Shown one piece after another: positions 24,724-33,188 of a DNA stretch of 64,000 nucleotides (position 1 is its first letter; each line of letters starts with the position of its first letter). A program made the position numbers and the translations under genes. The stretch covers positions 186,001 to 250,000 of the forward strand of contig NZ_JBNAGK010000006.1 in the NCBI RefSeq assembly GCF_049803835.1. Direction: 5' to 3'. This DNA is from Pacificoceanicola sp049803835. Lineage in GTDB: Bacteria; Pseudomonadota; Alphaproteobacteria; Rhodobacterales; Rhodobacteraceae. The notes under the pieces were generated by a model, which worked only from the letters and a program-made list of their open reading frames with translations, did not search any database and was not told the DNA's origin.

Positions 24724-25092
24724 TCAGTCCCTTTGCGGAAGGCCATCGGAGAGGGTGTAGTAGTCCCCCTTCGTGGCGGTGAAGATGTGTTTTTCGAGAT
24801 GAAGCCCGGTCGGCCCGTCCACCGCGCCGAGGGCAAAGCTCATCGTGTCTTCGTCATGGGCTTTCCAGAACAGAAAGGCCCCGCAGTCGGGGCAGATGCC
24901 GCGGCGGGCCTGTTCGGTCAGGGAGACCCATTTGACCGGGCCGTCGACGGCAATCCCGGTCTCCGGGACGAACGCCGACGCCCAGACATGACCGGACATC
25001 TTGCGGCATTGGGAGCAATGACAGCAGGACGCGCCCTGCGGCGGTCCGCTGACGGTGAACGTGATGGCTCCGCAGGCGCAGGACCCCTTCAT
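24724..25092 (-). CDS. GFA/DUF636 zinc protein
   Basis: 122 residues with the full cysteine set of the GFA fold: GSCACGAITF (C4, C6), SCCHCSQCRKMSG and GICPDCGAFLF. The family was named after a glutathione-dependent formaldehyde-activating enzyme, an activity now doubted for most members. Its place in an operon whose demethylases may release formaldehyde makes a role in C1 detoxification tempting but unproven. Overlaps the LysE gene by 4 bp (ATGA). Confidence 0.92.
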   Translation of the reverse strand: MKGSCACGAITFTVSGPPQGASCCHCSQCRKMSGHVWASAFVPETGIAVDGPVKWVSLTEQARRGICPDCGAFLFWKAHDEDTMSFALGAVDGPTGLHLEKHIFTATKGDYYTLSDGLPQRD

Positions 25093-25715
25093 CGCAATAC
25101 TCCTTCGGGCAGGGCCGTCGCGGCAAGCGCGAGGCCGTAGAGGATGAAACACCCCGCCAGCACACGGCGGATCGAGGTATTCGCCACGGCGGACAGTGCC
25201 GCCCGGCCGATCCCCGCGCCGAGCGCGGTGTAGGTGGTGTAGCTCAGCGCCGTGAGGGTCAGCGCCGTCGGCACGATCACCCACATCTGCGGACCGATGG
25301 GTACGTCCGTCTGCACGAATTGCGAGAAGGCCGCGAGATAGCCCGCGACGGATTTCGGGTTGATCGTGGCGATCATGAAGGCGCGGGAATAGATGTGGTG
25401 CGAAGGCGCCTCGGTGCCGGTCATGGGCCGCGCCGCCCTGCGCCAGTTGCGCACCCCGAGCCAGATCAGCACCAGCGCGCCGACGATCTTGGCCACCAGG
25501 AAGCCGGTCGGCGAGGTGGTCAGCAGCGCGGTGATCCCGGCAGCGGAGAGGAACAGGAACAGCAGCGCCTGCGTCAGGATGCCGAGGACGCCCCAGAGAC
25601 TGCGCAGCAGGCCGAAGGTCATGCCATTCTGGATGCAATTGACCGCATTCGGCCCCGGAGAGGTAACGAAGAGCACCCAGAACGACGCGAAGATGAGCCA
25701 GCCTTGAAACGACAT
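25089..25715 (-). CDS. LysE/RhtB-family amino acid exporter
   Basis: 208 residues with about six hydrophobic segments. The N-terminal signature TSPGPNAVNCIQNGMTFG near 19-36 is the LysE/RhtB hallmark, and INPKSVAGYLAAF near 116-128 is also typical. It is an inner-membrane exporter of amino acids or derivatives. Its ATG shares one base with the stop of the XRE-cupin gene (TGATG), so the two are coupled. It could export a product or relieve methionine overload (inference). Confidence 0.92.
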   Translation of the reverse strand: MSFQGWLIFASFWVLFVTSPGPNAVNCIQNGMTFGLLRSLWGVLGILTQALLFLFLSAAGITALLTTSPTGFLVAKIVGALVLIWLGVRNWRRAARPMTGTEAPSHHIYSRAFMIATINPKSVAGYLAAFSQFVQTDVPIGPQMWVIVPTALTLTALSYTTYTALGAGIGRAALSAVANTSIRRVLAGCFILYGLALAATALPEGVLR

Positions 25716-26278
25716 CAATACACCGGCGGCGCGATGACCCAGATCGCCTGCGCGGGGGCGTCATGGGGGTTGATCCATTCGAAGGTCTCGCCCCGGATGC
25801 GGAAGCTGTCGCCGGGCGTAAGGGAGAAAGGCTTGCCCGCTATGATCAGGTCCAGTCGGCCGCTGATCAGGTAGCCAACCTCCTGTGTCGGACGGCTGAC
25901 CGGCTCGCCGATGCGCGAATGCGGCGCGAAGGTGCAATGGACCACCTCGAAATCGTCGGTCAGGTCCGGCGAGAGCAGTTCCTCGACCAGCCCCGCCTGT
26001 CGCGAGCCGATGGGCCGGCGAGCGGTTTGCCGGACGATAAGCCCCGCCTCGTCCAGCGGCGTATCGGGACGGCCAAAAAGCGAGGAGACCGGAATGTCGA
26101 GCAACGCCGCCATGTGACGCAGGTCGGTTATCGACGGCTCCGAAAGATCCCGCTCGACCTGGCTCAGCCAGCCGACGGAGCGATCCATCTGCCGGGCCAT
26201 CTCCTGCAGGGTCAGCCCGCGCATCCGGCGCACGGCGCGCAGGTCAGCTCCAAGGGTAGTCGAGGGAGGCGTGGACAT
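25715..26278 (-). CDS. XRE-family regulator with cupin domain
   Basis: 187 residues: a helix-turn-helix at about 10-65 (LRAVRRMRGLTLQEMARQM, then LSQVERDLSEPSITDLRHM) and a cupin sensor domain at about 105-185 (TQEVGYLISGRLDLIIAGKPFSLTPGD, FEWINPHDAPAQAIWV). Such regulators usually sense a small-molecule substrate of the adjacent catabolic genes. First gene of the LysE-GFA-methyltransferase-dehydrogenase operon. Two matching dyads lie 14-82 bp upstream, pointing to autoregulation. Confidence 0.93.
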   Translation of the reverse strand: MSTPPSTTLGADLRAVRRMRGLTLQEMARQMDRSVGWLSQVERDLSEPSITDLRHMAALLDIPVSSLFGRPDTPLDEAGLIVRQTARRPIGSRQAGLVEELLSPDLTDDFEVVHCTFAPHSRIGEPVSRPTQEVGYLISGRLDLIIAGKPFSLTPGDSFRIRGETFEWINPHDAPAQAIWVIAPPVY

Positions 26279-26291
26279 TGCGGCCAGGGTT

Positions 26292-26360
26292 CCGTGAAAT
26301 ATCGAGCGGTAATTTCACGGTGTGGCGACCGGGGTGAAATTTCAAGAGAAATTTTCACGG
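26292..26360. promoter_or_regulatory. paired operators of the XRE-cupin operon
   Basis: Site 1 has CCGTGAAAT (26292-26300) and ATTTCACGG (26312-26320), a perfect 9-bp dyad with an 11-bp spacer. Site 2 has GTGAAAT (26334-26340) and TTTTCACGG (26352-26360), the same 11-bp spacing with one mismatch in the arms. The two sites are 40 bp apart, about four helical turns, so proteins would sit on one face. They fill the gap between fRMsr (ends 26403) and the regulator start. Confidence 0.75.
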
Positions 26361-26402
26361 CCTCCCGAAGAAAAACTGATGGGCCCTCGCCCGCCGGGGC
26401 TT

Positions 26403-26867
26403 TTACTCCGCGCAGTCCTCGAACACCCGGTCGAGGATCGCCTGCAGCGCCCCGGCATCCGCCTCGTCGAATGCGACTGCGCGGTCGCTGTCTATATCCA
26501 GCACACCGAGCAGCACACCCGCTCCGTTCCGCACCGGCAGGACAAGCTCCGAACGGGTGCTGCTGGAACAGGCGATATGCCCCGGGAACGCCTCCACATC
26601 CGCCACGATCTGCGCTTCCCCGGTCCGGGCGCAGGCCCCGCAGACTCCCCGCACAAACGGGATGACAAGACAGCCATGCCCGCCCTGATAAGGCCCGATC
26701 TTCAACACCTCCGGCGCGACGACCCGATAGAACCCGGTCCAGTCGAAACGGTCGTCCGCATGGTGGATCTCGCAGGCCAGCGTGGCCATGAGCGCCACGG
26801 TGTCGGTCTCACCCTCGGTCAGGCTCGCGATGACCCGGGACAGCTCCGAATAATCGACCCGTGCCAT
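26403..26867 (-). CDS. free methionine-(R)-sulfoxide reductase (GAF domain)
   Basis: 154 residues of one GAF domain. Three cysteines, C66, C76 and C100, have exactly the 10 and 24 spacing of E. coli fRMsr C84, C94 and C118, and stand in QGGHGCLVIPFVRGVCG and FPGHIACSSS. It reduces free R-methionine sulfoxide with thioredoxin. It begins 1 bp after the thiolase stop, so it is co-transcribed. Nearby methionine-linked genes (methyltransferase) are in a separate operon. Confidence 0.93.
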   Translation of the reverse strand: MARVDYSELSRVIASLTEGETDTVALMATLACEIHHADDRFDWTGFYRVVAPEVLKIGPYQGGHGCLVIPFVRGVCGACARTGEAQIVADVEAFPGHIACSSSTRSELVLPVRNGAGVLLGVLDIDSDRAVAFDEADAGALQAILDRVFEDCAE

Positions 26868-26868
26868 C

Positions 26869-28041
26869 TCAGAGCCGCTCGATGGCAATCGCCGTGCCCT
26901 CGCCGCCACCGATGCAGATCGCCGCGACACCCCGCCGAAGCCCGCGCTTTTCGAGGGCGTTGAGCAGGGTCACGATGATCCGTGCACCGGAGGCCCCGAT
27001 CGGATGACCCAGCGCACAGGCCCCGCCGTGAACGTTCACCACGTCGCGGGGTAGACCCATTTCCTTCATGAAAGCCATCGGCACGACCGCAAAAGCCTCG
27101 TTGACCTCCCACAGATCCACGTCCGAGCGCTTCCAGCCGATGCGCTCCAGCAACTTCTTCGCAGCAGGCACCGGAGCGGTCGGGAAATCCTTCGGGGCCT
27201 GCGCGTGGCTGGCATGGCCAAGGATGCGCGCCCGCGGCACGGCACCGGACTTTGCCGCAAGGTCCAGAGTCGTCATAACCAGCGCCGCCGCCCCGTCGGA
27301 AATGGAGGATGAGTTCGCCGCCGTGACCGTCCCGTCCTTGCGGAAGGCCGGTTTCAGCAGCGGGATCTTCTCCGGCCGCGCCTTGCCCGGCTGTTCGTCC
27401 CGCGTGATGATTTCCTCGCCGGTGCGGGTGTGCAGCGTGACGGCGGTGATCTCCCGGTCGAAGGCCCCGTCCCGCTCCGCATCCAGAGCGTTCGTGAGCG
27501 AGGCGAGCGCATATTGGTCCTGCGCCTCTCGGGTGAACTGGAACGCCTCGGCGCAATCCTCGGCAAAGGTGCCCATCAGCCGGCCCTTGTCATAGGCATC
27601 CTCGAGACCATCGAGAAACATGTGGTCGACCACCTGCCCGTGTCCGATGCGGGCCCCGCCGCGCATCTTGGGCAGCAGGTACGGCGCTTCCGTCATCGAT
27701 TCCATGCCGCCCGCGACGATGGTGTCCGCGTGGCCGAGCGCCAGCCGGTCCCAGGCCATCATAGCGGCCTTCATGCCGGACCCGCACATCTTGTTGAGCG
27801 TCGTCGCCGGAACCTCTTCGCCGAGACCCGCCGCAAACCCGGCCTGCCGCGCCGGGGCCTGGCCCTGTCCCGCCGGCAGCACGCAGCCCATCAGGAGTTC
27901 GTCCACCGCGGGACGACCGGCCTCCGCGAGAGCCCCGGATATTGCCGCCCCGCCCAGCGTCGCGGCGCCGATACCCTCGAAAACCCCTTGAAATCCGCCC
28001 ATGGGCGTGCGCGAAGCCCCGGTGATGACGACGTCCTTCAT
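26869..28041 (-). CDS. acetyl-CoA C-acetyltransferase (thiolase)
   Basis: 390 residues. The nucleophile C86 is in LNKMCGSGMKA, the base His in NVHGGACALGHPIGASGAR near 345 and the second Cys in AICIGGGEG near 378. It makes or cleaves acetoacetyl-CoA, serving fatty acid/ketone breakdown or polyhydroxybutyrate synthesis. No phaB or phaC is in the window. A GGAGGAGAG box lies 4 bp before ATG 28041. Confidence 0.95.
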   Translation of the reverse strand: MKDVVITGASRTPMGGFQGVFEGIGAATLGGAAISGALAEAGRPAVDELLMGCVLPAGQGQAPARQAGFAAGLGEEVPATTLNKMCGSGMKAAMMAWDRLALGHADTIVAGGMESMTEAPYLLPKMRGGARIGHGQVVDHMFLDGLEDAYDKGRLMGTFAEDCAEAFQFTREAQDQYALASLTNALDAERDGAFDREITAVTLHTRTGEEIITRDEQPGKARPEKIPLLKPAFRKDGTVTAANSSSISDGAAALVMTTLDLAAKSGAVPRARILGHASHAQAPKDFPTAPVPAAKKLLERIGWKRSDVDLWEVNEAFAVVPMAFMKEMGLPRDVVNVHGGACALGHPIGASGARIIVTLLNALEKRGLRRGVAAICIGGGEGTAIAIERL

Positions 28042-28131
28042 GTGCTCTCCTCCTGAATTCATGGCTCCTGAATACCGAATGGTAAGGAATGCCGTCTAGG
28101 GTGCCCGTGCACGAGTACCTGTGAGGACCGC

Positions 28132-28467
28132 ATGAAACTTTCAACCCGTACACTCGGTTCCGTCGAGATCGTGGCCGTCGACGCCAGCCGAATCGACGCG
28201 GCCGTGGCCATCCAGTTCAAGGATCAGATGCGCGAGGTTCTGGCGGACGCCGCAGATCGCGTCATCCTGGACCTTGAGCAAGTGGACTTCATCGACTCGA
28301 GCGGCCTTGGCGCCATCGTCGCGGCCATGAAGTTGATGCCGAGCGGGCGCAAGCTGGAACTGGCCGCGCTGACACCGACGGTCGACAAGGTGTTCCGCAT
28401 GACGCGCATGGATTCGATCTTTCCGATCCACGAGAGTGTCGGCTCGGCGATACAGAGCGCCGCCTGA
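28132..28467 (+). CDS. STAS-domain anti-sigma factor antagonist
   Basis: 111 residues of STAS fold (SpoIIAA/RsbV). The phosphorylatable serine lies in VDFIDSSGLGAIVAAMK (S56/S57). It is released by dephosphorylation and binds the kinase encoded by the next gene, whose start is 26 bp downstream. No PP2C phosphatase and no sigma factor are in the window, so the controlled target is not visible. Confidence 0.93.
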   Translation: MKLSTRTLGSVEIVAVDASRIDAAVAIQFKDQMREVLADAADRVILDLEQVDFIDSSGLGAIVAAMKLMPSGRKLELAALTPTVDKVFRMTRMDSIFPIHESVGSAIQSAA

Positions 28468-28492
28468 CGGAACCCTGGTAGGAGATCAGGCA

Positions 28493-28948
28493 ATGCAGCC
28501 GGTCAGCAGCCAGGACGGCAATGCGCTCAACTATGTTCTGAGAAGCCGTCCGGACGCGGTGCGCGAAACATTGATGCGCGTCCGCAGCGACATGCTCGGG
28601 CTCGGGGTCGGACCCGAGGATTTCGGGCTGTGCGAGATCGTCCTTGCCGAAGCGCTCAACAACATCGTCGAACATGCCTACAGCGAAGCGGCTGACGGCG
28701 AAATCCGCTTGTCGCTGTCTGTGGACGCGCGAACATTGGTAGCAAGGATCGAGGACTTTGGCCTCGGAATGCCCGGCGGCGGCCTGCCCGAAGGCGGCCT
28801 CGGCTCACTCGACGTGGCAGTGAACGATCTGCCCGAGGGCGGGTTCGGCTGGTTCATGATCCACAGCATGACCGACACGCTGTGCTACCGGCGCAAGAAT
28901 GGCGTCAACATCCTGGACTTTACCATCCCGTTCCCGGCGCAGCCCTGA
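28493..28948 (+). CDS. RsbW/SpoIIAB-like serine kinase anti-sigma factor
   Basis: 151 residues of GHKL ATPase fold: N-box CEIVLAEALNNIVEHAY near 45-61, G1 box ARIEDFGLGMPGGG near 82-95 and G2 region PEGGFGWFMI near 119-128. It would phosphorylate the STAS protein and bind a sigma factor or other partner. ATG 28493 is chosen for its GGAGATCAGGCA leader; the frame is open further upstream but that would overlap the STAS gene. Confidence 0.92.
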   Translation: MQPVSSQDGNALNYVLRSRPDAVRETLMRVRSDMLGLGVGPEDFGLCEIVLAEALNNIVEHAYSEAADGEIRLSLSVDARTLVARIEDFGLGMPGGGLPEGGLGSLDVAVNDLPEGGFGWFMIHSMTDTLCYRRKNGVNILDFTIPFPAQP

Positions 28949-29057
28949 CCATCGCATCGCGCTTCAGCCCGCCCCCCGAAGGCCACGGTTAACCACTTCC
29001 ACAAATGGTCAGGATGACGCCTTAATCGCGACAGAATACACCGTCAAAAAGGGACTT

Positions 29058-29348
29058 GTAGCTGCATAAGGCTTCCCTCGGCGTCGCGCATTAACAGCCC
29101 CCACCCAGTGTGCGGCGTCGAGGTCTACCTCCCGGACGAACCAATGATCGGCCCCAAGGCCGCCGCTCGATGCGGCGGCGTTTCTGCGTTTCGGGGTCAT
29201 GCGGACCGGGCCGGCGCAGAGCCTTCACATTTCCCCGACGCCACCATATTTCCGCCCCGATCCTCCGCCATTTCTGTCCCCGTAGCTGCACAAGGCTTCC
29301 CTCGGCGCCGCGCGTTAACAGCCCCCACCCAGTGCGCGGCGTCGAGGT
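29058..29348. repeat. 67-bp imperfect direct repeat pair
   Basis: Copy A 29058-29124 and copy B 29282-29348 have the same length and differ at only four positions, all transitions. Both start GTAGCTGCA and end GGCGTCGAGGT, and they are 224 bp apart. They lie in the 502-bp gap between the RsbW-like gene and ggt, in which I see no credible gene. On the minus strand both copies read DAAHWVGAVNARRRGKP, but the surrounding frames do not look like a protein. They may be copies of an intergenic element. Confidence 0.85.
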
Positions 29349-29450
29349 ACTTGCAAGGGGCGTATCCAGACATATCCCGAAGCACAGGCTCCATTGACCT
29401 CGCCCTGCGGGTCGATATCTTCGCGACCAAGAGGAAAAGGAGCCTGCCCC

Positions 29451-31025
29451 ATGCGCGATTTTCACCTGCCGGGACGGTCCGCCGTTTACGCCACCAACGG
29501 CATCTGCGCCACATCGCATCCGCTCGCCGCGGGTGTGGCGGTGGATATCCTGCGCCGTGGCGGCAACGCGCTCGACGCCGCCATTGCCGGAGCGGTCTTG
29601 CTGGGCCTTGCCGAACCGCAGATGACAGGCATCGGCGGCGATTGCTTCACGCTGATCTCGCCTGCCGGGAGCGACGACGTGATCGCCGTCAACGGCTCTG
29701 GGCGCGCCCCGAAGGCCGCCAGCGCCGCCGCCTTGCGCGACAAGGGGCTCGAAACCGTCCCGCTGCACACCCCTGACGCCGTCACCATCCCGGGCGCCGT
29801 CGACGCCTTCTGCACGATGTCGGAAAAATGGGGCAAGCTCGGCCTTGCCGACATACTCGCTCCCGCCATTCACTACATGGAACACGGCGTGCCCGTCGCG
29901 CCGCGCGTCGCCTTCGACTGGGCCAAGGACACCGCCGCGCTGCAGGGTCATGGCCGCAAACATTTCCAGCCCGGCGCCGTGCCGAACCCCGGCGATCTGT
30001 TCGCCCTGCCCGCGCAGGCCGAGGCGCTGAAACGCATCGCCGCGCAGGGCCGTGCGGGGTTCTACGAGGGCGAGGTTGCCGAGGACATGGTCAAGACCCT
30101 CAATGCCCTCGGCGGTGTGCACACGCTGGAGGATTTCGCCGACACGCGCTGCACCATCGGCGCACCCATCGGCAGCGACTATCGCGGCCGCACGTTGCTC
30201 GAGCACCCGCCGAACGGGCAGGGCATCATCGCGCAACTGATTCTCAACATCCTGTCGCAGTTCGATCTCGCCGCGCTAGACCCGTTCGGCGCCGAGCGCA
30301 TCCACCTCGAAGCCGAGGCGGCAAAGCTCGCCTATGACGCCCGCAGCCGCTTCCTGGCGGACCCGGCGACCATGACCGGACTGGATCATCTGACCAGCAT
30401 GGAGACCGCTGCGCGTCTTGCGGCGCTGATCGACCCGAACCGCGCCATGGCCTCCGCCGCCAAGACCTCCGAGGCGGTGCACAAGGACACGATCTACATC
30501 ACCGTGGTGGACAAGGACCGCATGGCGGTCTCGCTGATCTACTCGATCTTTCACGGATTCGGCTCCGGGATCGCCTCGGAGAAGTTCGGCATCCTGTTCC
30601 AGAACCGCGGTGCGGGATTCTCGCTCAAGGAAGGCCACCCGAATGAGATGACGGGCGGGCAGCGTCCGATGCATACCATCATCCCCGCGATGCTCTGCGA
30701 TGGCGGGCGGGTGACCATGCCTTTCGGTGTCATGGGCGGACAGTACCAACCCAACGGGCACGCCCGCGTCGTCTCCAACATGACCGATTTCGGGATGCAC
30801 GCGCAGGAGGCCCTGGACGCGCCGCGCAGCTTTGCCTTCGATGGCAAGCTGCAACTCGAACGGGGGTTCGCGCCCGAAGTGGCGGCGGCCCTGAGCGAGA
30901 AGGGCCACGTCATCGAAACGCCCGAGACGCCGCTCGGCGGTGCGCAGTCCATCGTCATCCACGAGACCGGTGTGCTGGAAGGCGCGTCGGACCCCCGCAA
31001 GGACGGCTGCGCCCTGGGGTATTGA
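29451..31025 (+). CDS. gamma-glutamyltransferase family protein
   Basis: 524 residues of the Ntn-hydrolase family. N-terminal ATSHPLAAGVAVDILRRGGNALDAAIAGAVLLGLAEPQMTGIGGD is typical. The self-cleavage/nucleophile Thr is in KDTIYITVVDKD near 345, and the C-terminal PFGVMGGQYQPNGH and SDPRKDG are present. There is no signal peptide, so it is a cytoplasmic form, unlike E. coli Ggt. Such members cleave gamma-glutamyl compounds or act as acylases. Glutamate-cysteine ligase is two genes away. Confidence 0.92.
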   Translation: MRDFHLPGRSAVYATNGICATSHPLAAGVAVDILRRGGNALDAAIAGAVLLGLAEPQMTGIGGDCFTLISPAGSDDVIAVNGSGRAPKAASAAALRDKGLETVPLHTPDAVTIPGAVDAFCTMSEKWGKLGLADILAPAIHYMEHGVPVAPRVAFDWAKDTAALQGHGRKHFQPGAVPNPGDLFALPAQAEALKRIAAQGRAGFYEGEVAEDMVKTLNALGGVHTLEDFADTRCTIGAPIGSDYRGRTLLEHPPNGQGIIAQLILNILSQFDLAALDPFGAERIHLEAEAAKLAYDARSRFLADPATMTGLDHLTSMETAARLAALIDPNRAMASAAKTSEAVHKDTIYITVVDKDRMAVSLIYSIFHGFGSGIASEKFGILFQNRGAGFSLKEGHPNEMTGGQRPMHTIIPAMLCDGGRVTMPFGVMGGQYQPNGHARVVSNMTDFGMHAQEALDAPRSFAFDGKLQLERGFAPEVAAALSEKGHVIETPETPLGGAQSIVIHETGVLEGASDPRKDGCALGY

Positions 31026-31106
31026 CCCGGCAAACGGCATTTGTCTGCAAGTCGATGCAACCGTCAGACAGATGCCTCCGCCGCGCCCAAATTTCGCCTC
31101 GGACCG

Positions 31107-31123
31107 ATGCAACCTGAAGGTTG
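31107..31123. promoter_or_regulatory. ATGCAACC-AAGGTTG dyad upstream of the DUF805 gene
   Basis: ATGCAACCTGAAGGTTG contains the 14-bp palindrome CAACCT-GA-AGGTTG and lies 24 bp before the DUF805 ATG. A related half-site GATGCAACC is at 31053-31061. A second copy with 15 of 17 bases identical is at 33192-33208. Likely an operator of an unidentified regulator; ArsR-type proteins bind dyads of similar shape. Confidence 0.5.
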
Positions 31124-31146
31124 TATTGATCCGGGAGAGACAGGAC

Positions 31147-31737
31147 ATGGTCGGACCGATTGCAGCGATGGAGAGCTTCGTCTTCAAGGCCTTCGACTTC
31201 AGCGGTCGGGCGACGCGGGCGGAATTCTGGTGGGCTTTCCTCGGCCTCGGACTGCTGACCTGTGGCGCGTTGGCTATGGACGTCTATACGCTCATAAGCC
31301 TTGATTTGGCCGACATCGGCATGAGCTCCCTGATCACGCCGTGGCTGTTTCTGCTGACCTTCATCCCGTATCTCTCCTTGCGCGTGCGCCGCCTGCACGA
31401 CATAGGCCGGTCCGGGCTTTTCCTGTTCTTGGACGTGGTGCCCATCATCGGGCCGATTCTGACCCACATCATGCTTTCCATGCCCTCGCAGCCGGAGGAA
31501 AACGCCTGGGGCCAGCCGCCCCGCCACGTCATGACGCGGCACACGCCGCGCGACGCTGCGCCCGGCAGTTTTGCGGCCGAGGCAAAGGCGCAGACGGCGG
31601 CGCCGAAGCCCCACAACGCCTTCCAGAGCTATGCCTACCTGGTCAACGGCGAAGCAGAGCCAACGCCAGACATGATCGAACAGCGTCGTGCGGAGATCCG
31701 CGACTATTACCGCAGCCGGGTTCTGGGACAGGCCTGA
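31147..31737 (+). CDS. DUF805 membrane protein
   Basis: 196 residues. N-terminal DFSGRATRAEFWWAFLGLGLL and RVRRLHDIGRSGLFLFLDVVPIIGPI are diagnostic of DUF805, with three to four transmembrane helices in the first 120 residues. The C-terminal ~75 residues are polar and ahead of a helix (TPDMIEQRRAEIRDYYRSRVLGQ) resembling the SHOCT-like tail often found on membrane proteins. Function unknown. Confidence 0.9.
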   Translation: MVGPIAAMESFVFKAFDFSGRATRAEFWWAFLGLGLLTCGALAMDVYTLISLDLADIGMSSLITPWLFLLTFIPYLSLRVRRLHDIGRSGLFLFLDVVPIIGPILTHIMLSMPSQPEENAWGQPPRHVMTRHTPRDAAPGSFAAEAKAQTAAPKPHNAFQSYAYLVNGEAEPTPDMIEQRRAEIRDYYRSRVLGQA

Positions 31738-31752
31738 ACCTGCCCGCCGGGC

Positions 31753-33123
31753 TCAGTAGCTGTATTCGTCGTAGATCCGGGTCAGATCGCCGTTCCAGTC
31801 GCCGTGGTAATGCTCCAGCAACTCGTCCGCAGGGGTCTTGCCACTCTCGACACTTTCTTTCAGTGCGTTGAGGAAATGCGTCTCGTCCGGGACAAGACCA
31901 CCGGCCCCGGGCCGCGCCCGCGCCTTCAGTCCCGCCTCGGCGATGGCCACAACCTCGCGGGCGAGGTCGTGCATCTTCACGCCGCCCGCCTCGGCCTGCA
32001 ACCCGTCGACCGAGGCCGCCACGCGCAGCCCCTCGCGGGTTTCGGCGTCCCAGCCCTTGACCAGATCCCAGGCCGCATCCAGCGCCGATTGATCGTAGGT
32101 CAGGCCGACCCAGAACGCCGGAAGCGCGCAGAGCCGCCGCCACGGGCCGCCATCCGCGCCGCGCATCTCGATGAATTTCTTGAGCCGCGCCTCGGGGAAC
32201 ACCGTGGTCAGGTGATCGGCCCAGTCGGACAGGGTTGGCGTCTCGCCCGGCAACGCCGGGAGCTGGCCTTTGAGGAAGTCGCGGAAGGACTGGCCGAGCG
32301 CGTTGATATACTTGCCGTCGCGGTAGACGAAATACATCGGCACATCGAGCACGTAGTCGGTCCAGGCCTCGAAACCGAAGCCGTCCTCGAAGACAAACGG
32401 CAACATGCCGGTGCGGGCGTCATCGAGATTGCGCCAGATCAGCGAACGCCAGCTCTTGTGGCCATTCGGTTTGCCCTCGAAGAAGGGCGAATTGGCGAAA
32501 AGCGCGGTCGCGACCGGCTGCAGCGCCAAGGCCACGCGCATCTTCTGCACCATGTCTGCTTCTGAGCCGAAGTCGAGGTTGACCTGCACGGTGCAGGTCC
32601 GGCGCATCATGGCGGTGCCCATGGTGCCGACCTTCTGCATGTAGTCGTTCATCAACTTGTACCGGCCCTTTGGCATGAGCGGCATCTGCTCATGCGTCCA
32701 GATCGGCGCGGCACCAAGGCCGATGAAGCGCACGCCGATCTCGTCGGCGATGGACTTTACCTCGGCGAGATGCTCGTTCACCTCGTCACAGGTTTGATGG
32801 ATGGTTTCCAAAGGGGCCCCGGACAGCTCCAGCGCCCCGCCCGGCTCCAGGCTGACGTTCGCGCCATCCTTCTCCAGCCCGATCAGGAAACCGCCCTCGC
32901 GCACCTCGGCCCAGCCATAGCTGTCGCGCAGCCCCTCGAGCACGGCGCGAATGGAGCGTTCGCCGTCGAAGGGCAGCGGCTTCAGCGTATCCTTGCAGTA
33001 GCCGAATTTCTCATGTTCGGTCCCGATGCGCCAGTTTTCCTTGGGTTTGCAGCCGGATGCGAGGTACTCGACCATCTGCTCGTGGCGCTCGATCGGCCCG
33101 CCGCCGGATTGGGGAATGGACAT
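31753..33123 (-). CDS. gshA: glutamate-cysteine ligase
   Basis: 456 residues of the plant/alphaproteobacterial GCL class. It carries out the first step of glutathione synthesis, joining glutamate and cysteine with ATP. Visible motifs: WRIGTEHEKFGY near 33-44, FLIGLEKDGANVSLEPGGALELSG near 80-103, TCTVQVNLDFGSEADM near 178 and KSWRSLIW near 222. Length is normal. The product glutathione supports the redox genes in this region (ggt, peroxiredoxin). Transcribed toward DUF805, with a 15-bp convergent gap. Confidence 0.95.
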   Translation of the reverse strand: MSIPQSGGGPIERHEQMVEYLASGCKPKENWRIGTEHEKFGYCKDTLKPLPFDGERSIRAVLEGLRDSYGWAEVREGGFLIGLEKDGANVSLEPGGALELSGAPLETIHQTCDEVNEHLAEVKSIADEIGVRFIGLGAAPIWTHEQMPLMPKGRYKLMNDYMQKVGTMGTAMMRRTCTVQVNLDFGSEADMVQKMRVALALQPVATALFANSPFFEGKPNGHKSWRSLIWRNLDDARTGMLPFVFEDGFGFEAWTDYVLDVPMYFVYRDGKYINALGQSFRDFLKGQLPALPGETPTLSDWADHLTTVFPEARLKKFIEMRGADGGPWRRLCALPAFWVGLTYDQSALDAAWDLVKGWDAETREGLRVAASVDGLQAEAGGVKMHDLAREVVAIAEAGLKARARPGAGGLVPDETHFLNALKESVESGKTPADELLEHYHGDWNGDLTRIYDEYSY

Positions 33124-33188
33124 GGGAAATGCTCCGTCTGGGCCTTGTCTCTTCGGGGCCTAAGCCTTGGTCGCAAAACTTACGGGTG

